Part shown: piece after piece, positions 32,396 to 41,908 of the stretch
Layout of the letters: each line of letters opens with the position of its first letter
Position numbering within the stretch: position 1 is the stretch's first letter
DNA from: Alloascoidea africana
Taxonomy: Eukaryota > Ascomycota > Alloascoideomycetes > Alloascoideales > Alloascoideaceae
DNA length: 64,000 nt
Direction of reading: 5' to 3'
NCBI GenBank assembly: GCA_030581615.1
Contig: JAKTTT010000021.1
Coordinates: 62,001 to 126,000 of the forward strand
The notes under the pieces: generated by a model
Database searches by the model: none
What the model saw: only the letters and a program-made list of their open reading frames with translations
Told to the model about the DNA's origin: nothing
Translations under genes and position numbers: made by a program

Positions 32396-32778
32396 TTAGC
32401 TTTACATAGGGCACATAGAACAAAAAAAAGGCATTTGTAGCACGCTCGAACACCGTGCGGTCTCTTCCCGATGAATGTGCCATTGAATCGACAAACAGTA
32501 AGCTTGATCTCTGCCAAAGCTCGTGTCCGGGAGTTCTGAGTTCTGAGTTCTCAGTTCTGAGTTCTGAGTTCTCAGTTCTGAGTTCTGAGTTCTGCGAAGG
32601 CTGGAAATACCAAACTCGCGTACATTCCAGCCTAAAAAACTCCAGTTCCTCCCACGACATCATGAAGTTGTGATCTCTCCCTTCACTGAGCAAACCGCGG
32701 CTCTTCCATCTCCATCCGAACCTGAACCTGGCTCGTGTGCTGACTGCTGGAACGCGTCTCTGGAACATCTCATCGCGC
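32396..32778. other. Intergenic FUM1 to membrane-protein gene, with heptamer repeat
   Basis: 383 bp between tandem plus-strand genes. It is dominated by a 63-bp AGTTCTG heptamer array (32532-32594), listed separately. The rest is unremarkable. Confidence 0.5.
32532..32594. repeat. AGTTCTG heptamer tandem array with 21-bp higher order
   Basis: Nine perfect-length 7-mers. The third and sixth are AGTTCTC and the others AGTTCTG. The array therefore reads as two 21-bp units (G-G-C type) followed by three plain units. Confidence 0.92.
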
Positions 32779-34581
32779 ATGCAAGAAGGGGTTCACGGTG
32801 ATAGCAAGATGGACGCTGAGAGAAACAGCGACGCTAGAGTCATCCCAGGCCCCACGCTGGCTGAAACCCCAGAGTATCTGAGAGATGAAAACATAAAGAT
32901 CACAAAGCAATCGCTGTCCGAGCTGTACGAGAATGTGAGGAAGTACAACGAGGCCACTGAGACCAGGCCCCAGAAAAGCTACTCCGATTACGCGGCCCAC
33001 AGAGACGCCCAGGGCGGCCTTGACGACGAGAACGATGACTCTGTGAGCCAGTTTTCTTCATCGACAGCTGCTTTGAAACCGGTCCCGCCCTCGTCCAAGA
33101 ACTGGGTGGTGCTGCTGTCTCTTGGTCTGATCTTAGCGCCGCCGTTTGTTGCACTGGCATTCCCAAACGAGTCTACGGATGGCGAACACAACTCCCCCAC
33201 GTTCATTCTCACCGATTTCATCGTGTTGGCCCTCGTCGGATGGGTCATGAAGTTTTGTCTAGAGTGGCCCTGGAATTGGCATAGCCAGATCAAGCTCAGC
33301 AGACTCAAGGTGGAAGCAATGCTAAACGATTACGATGGGCTTCTGACCAGAAACTTTGGCGATGCCGAAAACGACAATACAAAGTCTAGAAAGTACCAAA
33401 AGTTAAAACTGCGCACTGAACAAAGTTATAAAACTTTAAACAAGATGGAATCCACCTCTCTATTCGCGTGCATCATGTTGCCTGTAGTTGGGGGGTTGTT
33501 GGTGAAAGTATCGCGAGAAAACATTGTAATTCAAGATGATAGAAAGAGTGTCGTACTTTCCAACATAAACATATTTGCCTTTATTGGAATTGGCACATTG
33601 TGAGTATTTTTTTTTTTTTTTGTGACCGGTGTGGTTTCTTTTTTGCTAACACGCCAAAGACGGATTATATCCCAGATATCCAGCTCAATAACTGAGAACA
33701 CACAGCAAGTTTCTCAAGTATCCGAATCATTGATGCAACAACGACTGCTCATGCACGGAGGAGGAGGTTCTCTCCCGGTTAATGGGCCAAAGCAGTTGGA
33801 TCAGATGAAGGCAATGATTCAAGCAGCAGAAAGCAAATACTGTACGTTAGCAGAAACCATTGATCAAAAACAGCAAGCCACAAGTAAAGAAGTGGAATCC
33901 ATGTCAAAAATGTTGAGAAAGATTGAGAGAAGAATGGATATGATGAAAACCGATTTCAACAGCCAATTTTCCAAAGTTAGGAGCGAATTAGACAGTGCTA
34001 CAAAGCCATTGGATTCTGGTTCGGGCTGGCAGCAAAGCGGATCAGATTCTCCTGATATCTCTGGCCTAATGCCGTTAGCTGCACCAGAGTATAGAACTTT
34101 TAGTGGGAGATCAAACAGTGGTGGTAAGACTCCTGAGCGAATTTCGTCGTCCTCGACCCCTAATAAGTATGCTACAAATATTGGACGATCACAGGTGAAG
34201 CCAAGTCTGACCATACCCAAGACAAGAGGTTCTACAGCGACGACAACGGCGTTGACAGTACTGCCCTCCGAACAAGGAATGGTGTTGAAGAACCGCCATA
34301 AAGCTCTCTCAAAAACCAAACCTTTGAAATCGAAAGCTGGAGAAAACAATGCAGTCGTTAGCAGAGGCCGAAGAACGCATAATTTAAGACTTGTACATCC
34401 ACCTCAAGGGAAGCTTGTGTCGTTTATTGTAAACATTCTCAAGCTATGGTTGAATGTGTTTGGGTTTGTAAAGACAATTGTCTGGATAGTTCCCAAAACA
34501 GTTTTGAAATTTGCAAAGAAAGTGTTACTAAAAATCATCGATTATAGGTTGGATGAGATTAATATGGACCAGAGGGGGTGA
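32779..34581 (+). CDS. Conserved-looking four-helix membrane protein, unknown function
   Basis: Two exons (32779-33599, 33660-34581; 60-nt intron GTGAGT...GCTAAC...AAAG) encode about 580 residues. I do not recognise the family. Visible parts: an acidic soluble N-terminus of about 108 residues, then hydrophobic segments at about 109-128 (WVVLLSLGLILAPPFVALAF), 141-160, 225-243 and 258-277. A charged loop follows the WPWNWHSQIK patch after the second segment. Next comes a coiled-coil-prone stretch (TLAETIDQKQQATSKEVESM), a Ser/Thr-rich disordered region, and a C-terminal amphipathic or hydrophobic segment (VSFIVNILKLWLNVFGFVK). A second ATG at 32809 has the better context (AAGATGG) and is an alternative start. 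An endomembrane or nuclear-envelope location is a guess. Confidence 0.8.
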
Positions 34582-37500
34582 AGTAAACAAGTATTGTATT
34601 TTATTTTTTTTTTCATTTTTTCTTCTATTACATTTTTTATCATTTGTTTGTGGGATAAAGATTGTTGACCTTTTATGGTTTGTGGAGTTTTCAAAAGCGC
34701 GACATGTAAAATAGATGTGTCTTCTGCTTTAAGAGGGGAATCAAGGTCAAGATTGGACCAAGAACACAGGCCAAAAATTTGGATTGTTGAAATTGCAATG
34801 GGAGGCATAGATATTCAAAAACCAAGAATTGTTGAGATTTCTCTAGTATTGTTTCAAAGGTATAATTTGAGCAATAAGATATTATGTATATGTTTTCTAG
34901 ATTTCAGAAGCCTATTATTATTATGAGTAGTATTTATTTTGAGTTTTCTGTGTGGTTAAACAGAAACACTTGTAATCAGGTTGACATATTTTGTTGGATT
35001 TAAGTAGCAGGGGACAAACGGTAGAGCAGATCTAATGGACATAAACTGGATGATGCAATCGTGGACCGACCCGGTCAAAAGCAGAATCGTTGGAGTGTTG
35101 AGCGAGTAATGATGACGCGAATCAGCAAAAAAGCAAATCTTGGCTGGATTATGGATCTGCTTCACTAAACTGGCAATGTTGACCATGATTGACAAACAGC
35201 AGCGTCCAGGCTGCGGCTGGTTTTATGACTCTTCCCCAAACATCAAAATAAAAAAATATTGTTTTACAGGAAAGCCAAAAAAAAAAAAAATATCCGGGGA
35301 AGCTGTAACTATCACGAGCAGAAGAATTAAAATAGGCGGTTTGGAAGCGAGAATCTCATTCCTGTAAGCGCTTTTCCATTGGCTAGCAGCTGCTCCGAAG
35401 CTGTTAGAACCAAGAATCAGACTACTTTTCCTGCTCTTGACCCCGTATTTTGACGTTGTCTTTGTCTCGTTCGGACTCCCGTCCACAACGTCTTTGTGCA
35501 TGTCTTATCGTTCGGCGGTTACCGTTGAAAAGCTACCACTCGAGCTGGAGCTGAACCTGGAGCCGAACCTGAAACTGGCTGGCTGGCTACTGTGACATTA
35601 AGATTGTTGTAGAAGGGTATTTTATCTCGACGCAAAAACTATCAGCATAATCTAACGATTATCGCGTCATCCGGCCGGTACTAGATGGCGATGATGTTGC
35701 CAAAGCTATGTGGGAAACGTGCTGCGCTGCTCTCGATGGCCATCGACATCACCAATCTTCACCGTCACTGCTATTGTCATCTAACCATCGACTAGCGCGA
35801 CCTGGACATTTAATCGTATAGTACAATCGCTTACCAGAACGGATTTCTACATTCACGTTCCTGTCTCCATCTCCATTCTCTTCAATAGTGGTAAAAGTCT
35901 CGAGATGAGAATATCTCGCCATAACAGGTTCCCCTCCCCCTCCCTCGTCTCCACAATCCGCAACTCCTTCGGCAAGGGCTATCACGGACTGCGCGGCAGG
36001 TCCGAGATTGTATAAATCGGACTAGTAGCAAAAAATGGGCCTGTCTACTTGGTTATCGGATTCCGCGGTTATTTTTCTTCTAGGTCTTTTCACTCTTTTC
36101 CCCGCGGCCAACTATTAAAATATGGTCTGCATCTCCAAGACCTGGTCTTTCTTAAAGTTTTTTAAACGTTAAAAGCCAATGCCTGCTTTTACGATAGAGA
36201 GTCTGCCTTAGACCGTGACAAAGTAGAGCCTGAATCTTTCTGTTTGAGTATTTTAGTTTTTCTTGGTTTTGTTCTATTGTGTAGGTGTACCCAATTTCTT
36301 TTTTTTTTTCAGCTCTTTTCTTGATGACAATATGATATGACAAGAACAAGAGAGTACAATAAAGAAGCAAGACAAATTTGTTTTTGCCCCCCAAAACTGT
36401 GAACGATCGTAAATAGCCAGCCAGTTGCAATTCCATTCTTCTTCTTATTCTTCTATTCCATTCTCTGGGGTCTAGAGAACAATACTACCAGTCGAAGATC
36501 TACAGAAAATTAATACCTTTTTTTTTAGTTAAACAAAAAAAAAACACAGGGCGGCGATTTTAGAACTAAAAGTTCGAGGTACAAGTGCCTGCCACTGCCT
36601 GTTCCTGCTCTGATTTACAAAAAAATTGATGGCTAGATGTGTATAAAAAGTACAACAAATGTAAATTTCTTTACTATGTGTAGTTTATCTTGAATAAAGG
36701 TCATATGCCTTACTTGAACCAAGCAAAAAAAAAAAAAAAAACACCCAAGGTTTCTTCATAATCTATCTATTGTATTAAAGGAGATGGGTTGTGATAAAAA
36801 TATGGGTGTTTCGTAGAGACTAGAAAATTTTTGTGAAACATTGATGGTTTCACAGGCTATGTAGAGATATGATGTTACCAATATGGGGTATATACCAAAA
36901 CAAATGTGTTTGTTCTATCAATAGAAAAAAAACAATTAATTCTCTAGATTGGTCTATAGTCTTAGCTTTGAACAAGAGAGAGAAAAAAAAAAAAGAAAAA
37001 CATGCTATGACAAGCTAAAGAGGCAAAAATACTTGTATAGGATAACCAGCTGATCTATATACTACATAGCAAGCAACTAATATAGTGAATGAATGATCGT
37101 CCAAGCAAACAAACGCTTATTAGAAACATGAGTACTAATAGAGGTAAGGCAAGGCACACAACACCGGCTTCTGCCGATCAGCACAATTGGTGCATTTTTG
37201 CTTCTAGTAACTTTTTATTGTCGTTGTTTCCTATATTGTATGCACGTCTCTTGGCTTCCCCCAGGTGTCATTTGCAGTAGAAAAAAAAAAAACAGCAGGA
37301 TAAGTTCCACCATAAAGCTTCTTTGAGAAATATTGCACTAATCTCTCCCGGGTAGCCAGTTGGGTAGAATGATCTTTTCCAAGCTAAATGGGACAGCGTA
37401 GTATATAACTCTTTCGCATGTTTATATCCATCAATTGCTTAGTTTCTACCTATGCATTTCCAAAACTTCCCCACCGTGGGCCAACTGACTGATATGCGTA

Positions 37501-37971
37501 AAATGGTGTAAATGTCAGCAGATCACGGCGTTTACTGGATGTTATACATCTTGATGTTTGACCCGTGGCGCGGTGGTTGGGAATCCACTCATGATGTTAG
37601 TGTCCCAATGTGGCCTGGACTCCTGCAGCATCTCATGCACCGATCAACTTAAGGTTAAAATAGACAAGCAAATTGTAGGTTAAACTTGACAGACGTTGAC
37701 AAGGGAAAAGGTAGAAAAAATGGGGCTAAAAGATGGGATAAACAGGATGATCAGAAGGGGGTAGGTAAGGAACAAGAGGAGATACGGGGAAAAGCAAAGA
37801 GGAAAAGAAAAGAAAAAGAAAAAGAAAAAGAAAAAGAATCAGATTCGTAATTGCCATGCCAACTATTTCTCAGTTTAAAGGAAACTAAAGACCTCATATC
37901 TTGCGTAATTTCGCCAATTTTTACAGAGTTCCAAAAGAGATCTAGGCGATGGATGGTGAGAAAAAAACGTG

Positions 37972-37983
37972 TATATATAAAAA
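37972..37983 (+). promoter_or_regulatory. Isolated TATA box
   Basis: TATATATAAAA is a strong TATA element with no annotated gene nearby. The first ATG downstream (38022) opens only a 19-codon frame, so any transcript would be short-coding or non-coding. Confidence 0.35.
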
Positions 37984-39731
37984 CGCCATAACGAGATTTT
38001 GCATTTGTTCAATTTCGCAAAATGAAAGCGAAAACAAAAACAAAAGAAGATTTTAACATCCCCTGGAAAGTAAAAAGTTAATTCCAGAAAGGGGGTGTGG
38101 GTGGTGGATGATGGGGGAAATTGATTAATACAGGTAGGTGTTCAAAGAGGATGTGTGAATAGTTGAAGAAGAAACAATATTTGCGGGTTTTTTTTTTCCC
38201 TTCTTTCTGTTTTTGGTTTAATTGGATTCTCTCGATTGTGGGTTACACAATTCATATAGATACAGCCATTATATACACTAATTGATGCGGCTACCGCCCT
38301 AAAGCCCCCCACCTTTTTGATCATTTTTCATAAATTGGATGCTACCATTAGCGGTAACATTAAGAAAGAAAGAAAGCAAACTGCTTCATACAGCTTTTCG
38401 GCGCATATTTAGTGTCTGTATTAAACCCTTCTTTAGGAATCGAAAACCTTAGAGAACAATTGAGAAGGGAGAGACAACATAATCATGTCTCAGATTGACA
38501 AGCGGTTTCTAGACTTTTAATCAAATCGAGCCAACTCGGTTTATGACTCGATTACGCCATAATTCAAAGCCGATATCCAAGCTCCAGATAACAGAAACCT
38601 AATTAGGATAATACGTTTATTCCGGACAACTGGGCTTTTGATATTGTGAATCTTTAACCCCAGTGTTGATGTCATAGATTTTTGTTTTTTTCCCGCCTTT
38701 GATAGAGATAAAGTTTCGGGTTGGGTGAAAAAAGATATTAGGGGGAGCCCGGTTAAAGGTGATAAGTTGGTAAACTAAGGTACAGAGATTTATCCAGTTA
38801 CACAGGTACTGGCCTACGGCATAAGACGAAAAAAAAAAAAGGAACAAATGAACAAACTATATTTTGGAGAAAGTGTCAATTGTATTAGTTCCTTATATTT
38901 ATTCTCATGCTTGTTCACATGCAATATCAAACATCGGAATAACGAAAAGACACCTCTGGAATGATTTAGTCTCTCCTTCTGCCTTGTTCAAAAAACCACG
39001 GACGCCTTACCCATAAGAGATAAAATATGCTTAAGATGTTAGGCCGGCTTAAAAGTGAGAAGCTAGTTAAAATGTGAAGCTAGAATTTTCTTATTCCTCC
39101 TACGAAAGGAGAACAGAAAGACCTCCACCATGTTTGTTCCTGCATCATTACACTTGAGTCACCTGGTTGAGACTCAGATCTTTCAATAACGAAATGAAAA
39201 AAGAGACAGATGGAAAATTACGAACGGAACAAACTCATATTCTGTATAAGGTTTAGGGTTTAGAAACTGTCTAACGGTGCGGAGGGAAACATATCTATAC
39301 CAAGTGTACCAGCTCTGGCAGAGCCATGTGGGCCTAGTTTTCTCGTTCCCGGGAGCGGACCTGGCGGTGGTCCGGATTAGGAAAAGATATGAGATGATGG
39401 CATATCCAGTTTAAGCGCACGATACGTGAAGCTGGATTTCCGCAGGGGGAAGAAGAAGGGGAAGGGGAAGGGGAAGGGGAAGAGAAGCAAAACGCAGGCC
39501 GCGAGTGCTAGTGACACCGTCCGAGGTGACGTGCAAAGTCCAGCGCAGCCAGTCCCGGCGGCAGTCCCCGTGGCCGTCTCACCCAGCCCGGAGTGTCTCG
39601 CAAAAACGCCAACCCTGGAGGTGAGTCGATTAGTGCAGGCTAGAGTTGGGAATCGCACCAACGGCTTGCTGGCGGCCCGCAAGGAACGACCTCGTTGGGC
39701 GTGTCGCTCGCTCGTAGGCCAGCGCGCTCAC

Positions 39732-39757
39732 AGCGCTCACAGGCGCCTGTGAGCGCT
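39732..39757. repeat. 26-bp perfect palindrome without spacer
   Basis: AGCGCTCACAGGC is followed directly by its reverse complement GCCTGTGAGCGCT. It lies about 500 bp upstream of the orphan gene at 40253. Confidence 0.95.
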
Positions 39758-39938
39758 CTGAGGGCACCCTCCCGGTCTTCGCTGGGACTCCGAGCAACCG
39801 CCATCTTTTCCGCTGGAACAACCGCTGGGCGGATTTGAGGCCCTGGCTGGCGGTTCTGGTTCTGAGACACCCGCCAGAGGCTGGAGACAGAATCGTGTGA
39901 TCCCGTGCAAAGGAAAAAGGAAAAAGGAAAAGCTGTCG

Positions 39939-39988
39939 GCGGCTGCAGTGCGCTGGGAGCCTGCATCCAGTCTGCGCACTGCAGCCGC
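39939..39988. repeat. Inverted repeat, 15-bp GC-rich arms, 20-bp loop
   Basis: The left arm at 39939-39953 (GCGGCTGCAGTGCGC) is the exact reverse complement of the right arm at 39974-39988. It lies about 270 bp upstream of the orphan gene start. Confidence 0.95.
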
Positions 39989-40129
39989 ATGCATGCGATT
40001 TTAATTACGCACACGTGCATGCGTTTTCGGGTTTATTTTCTGGTGTTTGTGTTTTAATTATTCTCTTACTTTTTCGACCCGTATTTAATTTTCACTATCG
40101 TACAGCGCGGGTCGCTTTCGTACCGCCAT

Positions 40130-40136
40130 TATATAA
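40130..40136 (+). promoter_or_regulatory. TATA box of the orphan gene at 40253
   Basis: TATATAA lies about 117 bp before the ATG at 40253, in a suitable place for a yeast promoter. It is followed by a CT-rich leader. Confidence 0.5.
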
Positions 40137-40252
40137 CCATCTGGCCTCCCTCGCAACTCTCTCCGTCTCCAGCCAAATATCAAACCTGCCCCTGCTCTCC
40201 CACTCTCTTCCCGCTAGCATCGCCCAACCGCACATCCATAGAGCATCCGCTA

Positions 40253-41908
40253 ATGAGCAACTGCTATTCACATGCAAAGAAGGACTCCTTGGTCCGTCCC
40301 AAGATGGGATCGCTGTGGCTAGACGATGAGGAAGATTCCCTATCACAGCTCACAAAGATTAATACCCATCATTCTCTGACACATTCAAGGTCCCGATCTC
40401 TCAAGCACTCCACGTCCCTTTCCCATGTGGTCTTTGAAAAACAGAATAAACCGCGTTCGTCTCCTTTCAACCTGATCCACAAGATGAGGCGATCAAGCAG
40501 CCAGCAACAACCCCAGCACCAATACAACCAACAGGATCAACAGATCTCAACCTCAACCTCCTCCTCCTCCAAAAGAGTGCCTGTCCCCATTTCGACACCT
40601 TTCAATTTCAACCATGTCGCGCACATGAGTGAGCAATGCTCTTTTGGCATCGACGAGACCTTAAACTTACAAACCCCAATCTCCGAGCTCAAGAGCCCCC
40701 TGCCTCTATCTCCCAAAAGAAACGATGAATCAACAGAAACTCATCCTCATAAGCATTTTACTGCTCATCATAGAAACCACAGCCAAAGCCAGCCTCAATG
40801 TTTAAGACAGGGATCAGAAACAGCCTTCTCTTTCAAGTCCTCAACCATCAAAAACTCGAGTTTTTCTCCTCCCCCTCCTCCTCTTCCCCATTCCTCCAGC
40901 TTTCATACTCTGAAAAATTCAAAGTCCCTATCCCATATCCAAGCCTACCACACGATGAAGAACTTTCCTACATCTCCGCTACCACCCCTTCCAGGCACAG
41001 TTTCATCGCCAAACTCTAATCAGGTTCCCGTTCAACTTAAGCCGCGAAACTCCATTTCAGCCTACACCACAAAGCCACTCAAGTATCACGACAGCTCCCG
41101 AGACAGCTCCATCGCGTCTCTGTCGGAATTGGAGAGAGAGCACCTGCGGAACATGAAGAATGGGACCGCTACTGTTCTGGGAGGACCCACTCGACCCTCT
41201 TTCAACGACTCCACATATTTTTCTTCCTCCTTTGGATCCTCCTCAACATCGTCCTCCTCCTCGGCCGGCTCCATCTCCAGCCACAGCCGAAACCACTCCT
41301 ACAATGACGAATACATTGCATCTTGTTTGCAGACCCCCAGTCCCAAGAGCAAGAAGAGCGCTTACTGGAAGCGAGTCGCGCCCACGGACACAATGCCCAC
41401 ACCCACCACTGCAACCACTCCCGGCGAGTGGAACAGCTGGACCGCGTGGCCCTCCGCGAAGGAGAAGGACGGCGCCGCGGTTCTCGTGGACGTGATGGAG
41501 CAGGTCAAGCTGCTGGAGGATGAGCTGGTCGAGTATCCGCAGGTGATCGATCCCGAAGACCTTCCCGCGCAACACCACCAGACGGCCGCGGTCCACACCG
41601 CTCCACTCCGCCTTGCGAACAATAAGAATAAGAATAAGAATAAAAACAAGACCAGGCAGCAGCTTCAGCAACAGAGCTACAATGCCCTAGAAGGCAGAGT
41701 GCATCACCACCACCATAATCATAATCATAATCATAACCATAATCACAATCATGATCAGCAGCAGGGCTGCCATGACCAGCAAGAGGATCAGGAGGAATCA
41801 GAGCTAGACTCCGAGTTTCTCACAAACAACATCATCAACGCTTATAAGGATCAGGGAAGCGAGCCAAGAACAACGGTTCTGCTCCCATGTCCTTTGGAAA
41901 TGAGGTGA
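40253..41908 (+). CDS. Ser/His/Asn-rich orphan protein, unknown function
   Basis: A 551-codon open frame with a TATA box upstream, isolated in a gene-poor region. No known domain was recognised. The N-terminal block (about residues 1-85) looks the most protein-like, with SLWLDDEEDSLSQL and HVVFEKQNKPRSSPFNLIHKMRR. Much of the remainder is low complexity: Gln runs, Ser/Pro-rich segments with SPLPPLP-type motifs, a block AYWKRVAPTDT...GEWNSWTAWPS, an acidic helix DVMEQVKLLEDELVEYPQV, an Asn-Lys repeat (about 457-468) and a His-Asn repeat (about 485-505). Such composition suits a regulatory or signalling protein, but that is inference. The stop follows a GTGAGC donor-like site at 41907, so a further exon is possible. 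Confidence 0.65.
   Translation: MSNCYSHAKKDSLVRPKMGSLWLDDEEDSLSQLTKINTHHSLTHSRSRSLKHSTSLSHVVFEKQNKPRSSPFNLIHKMRRSSSQQQPQHQYNQQDQQISTSTSSSSKRVPVPISTPFNFNHVAHMSEQCSFGIDETLNLQTPISELKSPLPLSPKRNDESTETHPHKHFTAHHRNHSQSQPQCLRQGSETAFSFKSSTIKNSSFSPPPPPLPHSSSFHTLKNSKSLSHIQAYHTMKNFPTSPLPPLPGTVSSPNSNQVPVQLKPRNSISAYTTKPLKYHDSSRDSSIASLSELEREHLRNMKNGTATVLGGPTRPSFNDSTYFSSSFGSSSTSSSSSAGSISSHSRNHSYNDEYIASCLQTPSPKSKKSAYWKRVAPTDTMPTPTTATTPGEWNSWTAWPSAKEKDGAAVLVDVMEQVKLLEDELVEYPQVIDPEDLPAQHHQTAAVHTAPLRLANNKNKNKNKNKTRQQLQQQSYNALEGRVHHHHHNHNHNHNHNHNHDQQQGCHDQQEDQEESELDSEFLTNNIINAYKDQGSEPRTTVLLPCPLEMR
41619..41758. repeat. Asn-Lys and His-Asn coding repeats
   Basis: Within the orphan gene, AATAAG hexamers (about 41619-41650) encode an Asn-Lys repeat and CATAAT hexamers (about 41713-41758) encode a His-Asn repeat. 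Both are in-frame hexamer tracts. Confidence 0.85.

Larger units (their letters stand above)
34582..40252. other. Gene-poor region, left part
   Basis: About 5.7 kb without a convincing gene. It contains A/T tracts, a GAAAAA-type array (37801-37837), a GGGGAA array (39456-39482) and a strong isolated TATA motif (TATATATAAAA, 37972-37983) followed 40 bp later by a 19-codon frame. A GC-rich block (about 39490-40000) holds large palindromes. A small minus-strand frame at 35749-35922 ends in an acidic tail but cannot be assigned. The part nearest 40.25 kb is the promoter of the orphan gene there. Confidence 0.55.

Noticed and set aside
36152-36436. 94-codon minus-strand frame with a hydrophobic stretch
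   Set aside because: Built on A/T tracts, no family similarity; could not be joined convincingly to the small frame at 35749.
39426-40020. Overlapping open frames of about 110-126 codons on both strands
   Set aside because: The block is GC-rich and stop-poor, so long frames appear on both strands by composition; the peptides are Arg/Ala/Pro-rich without domains.
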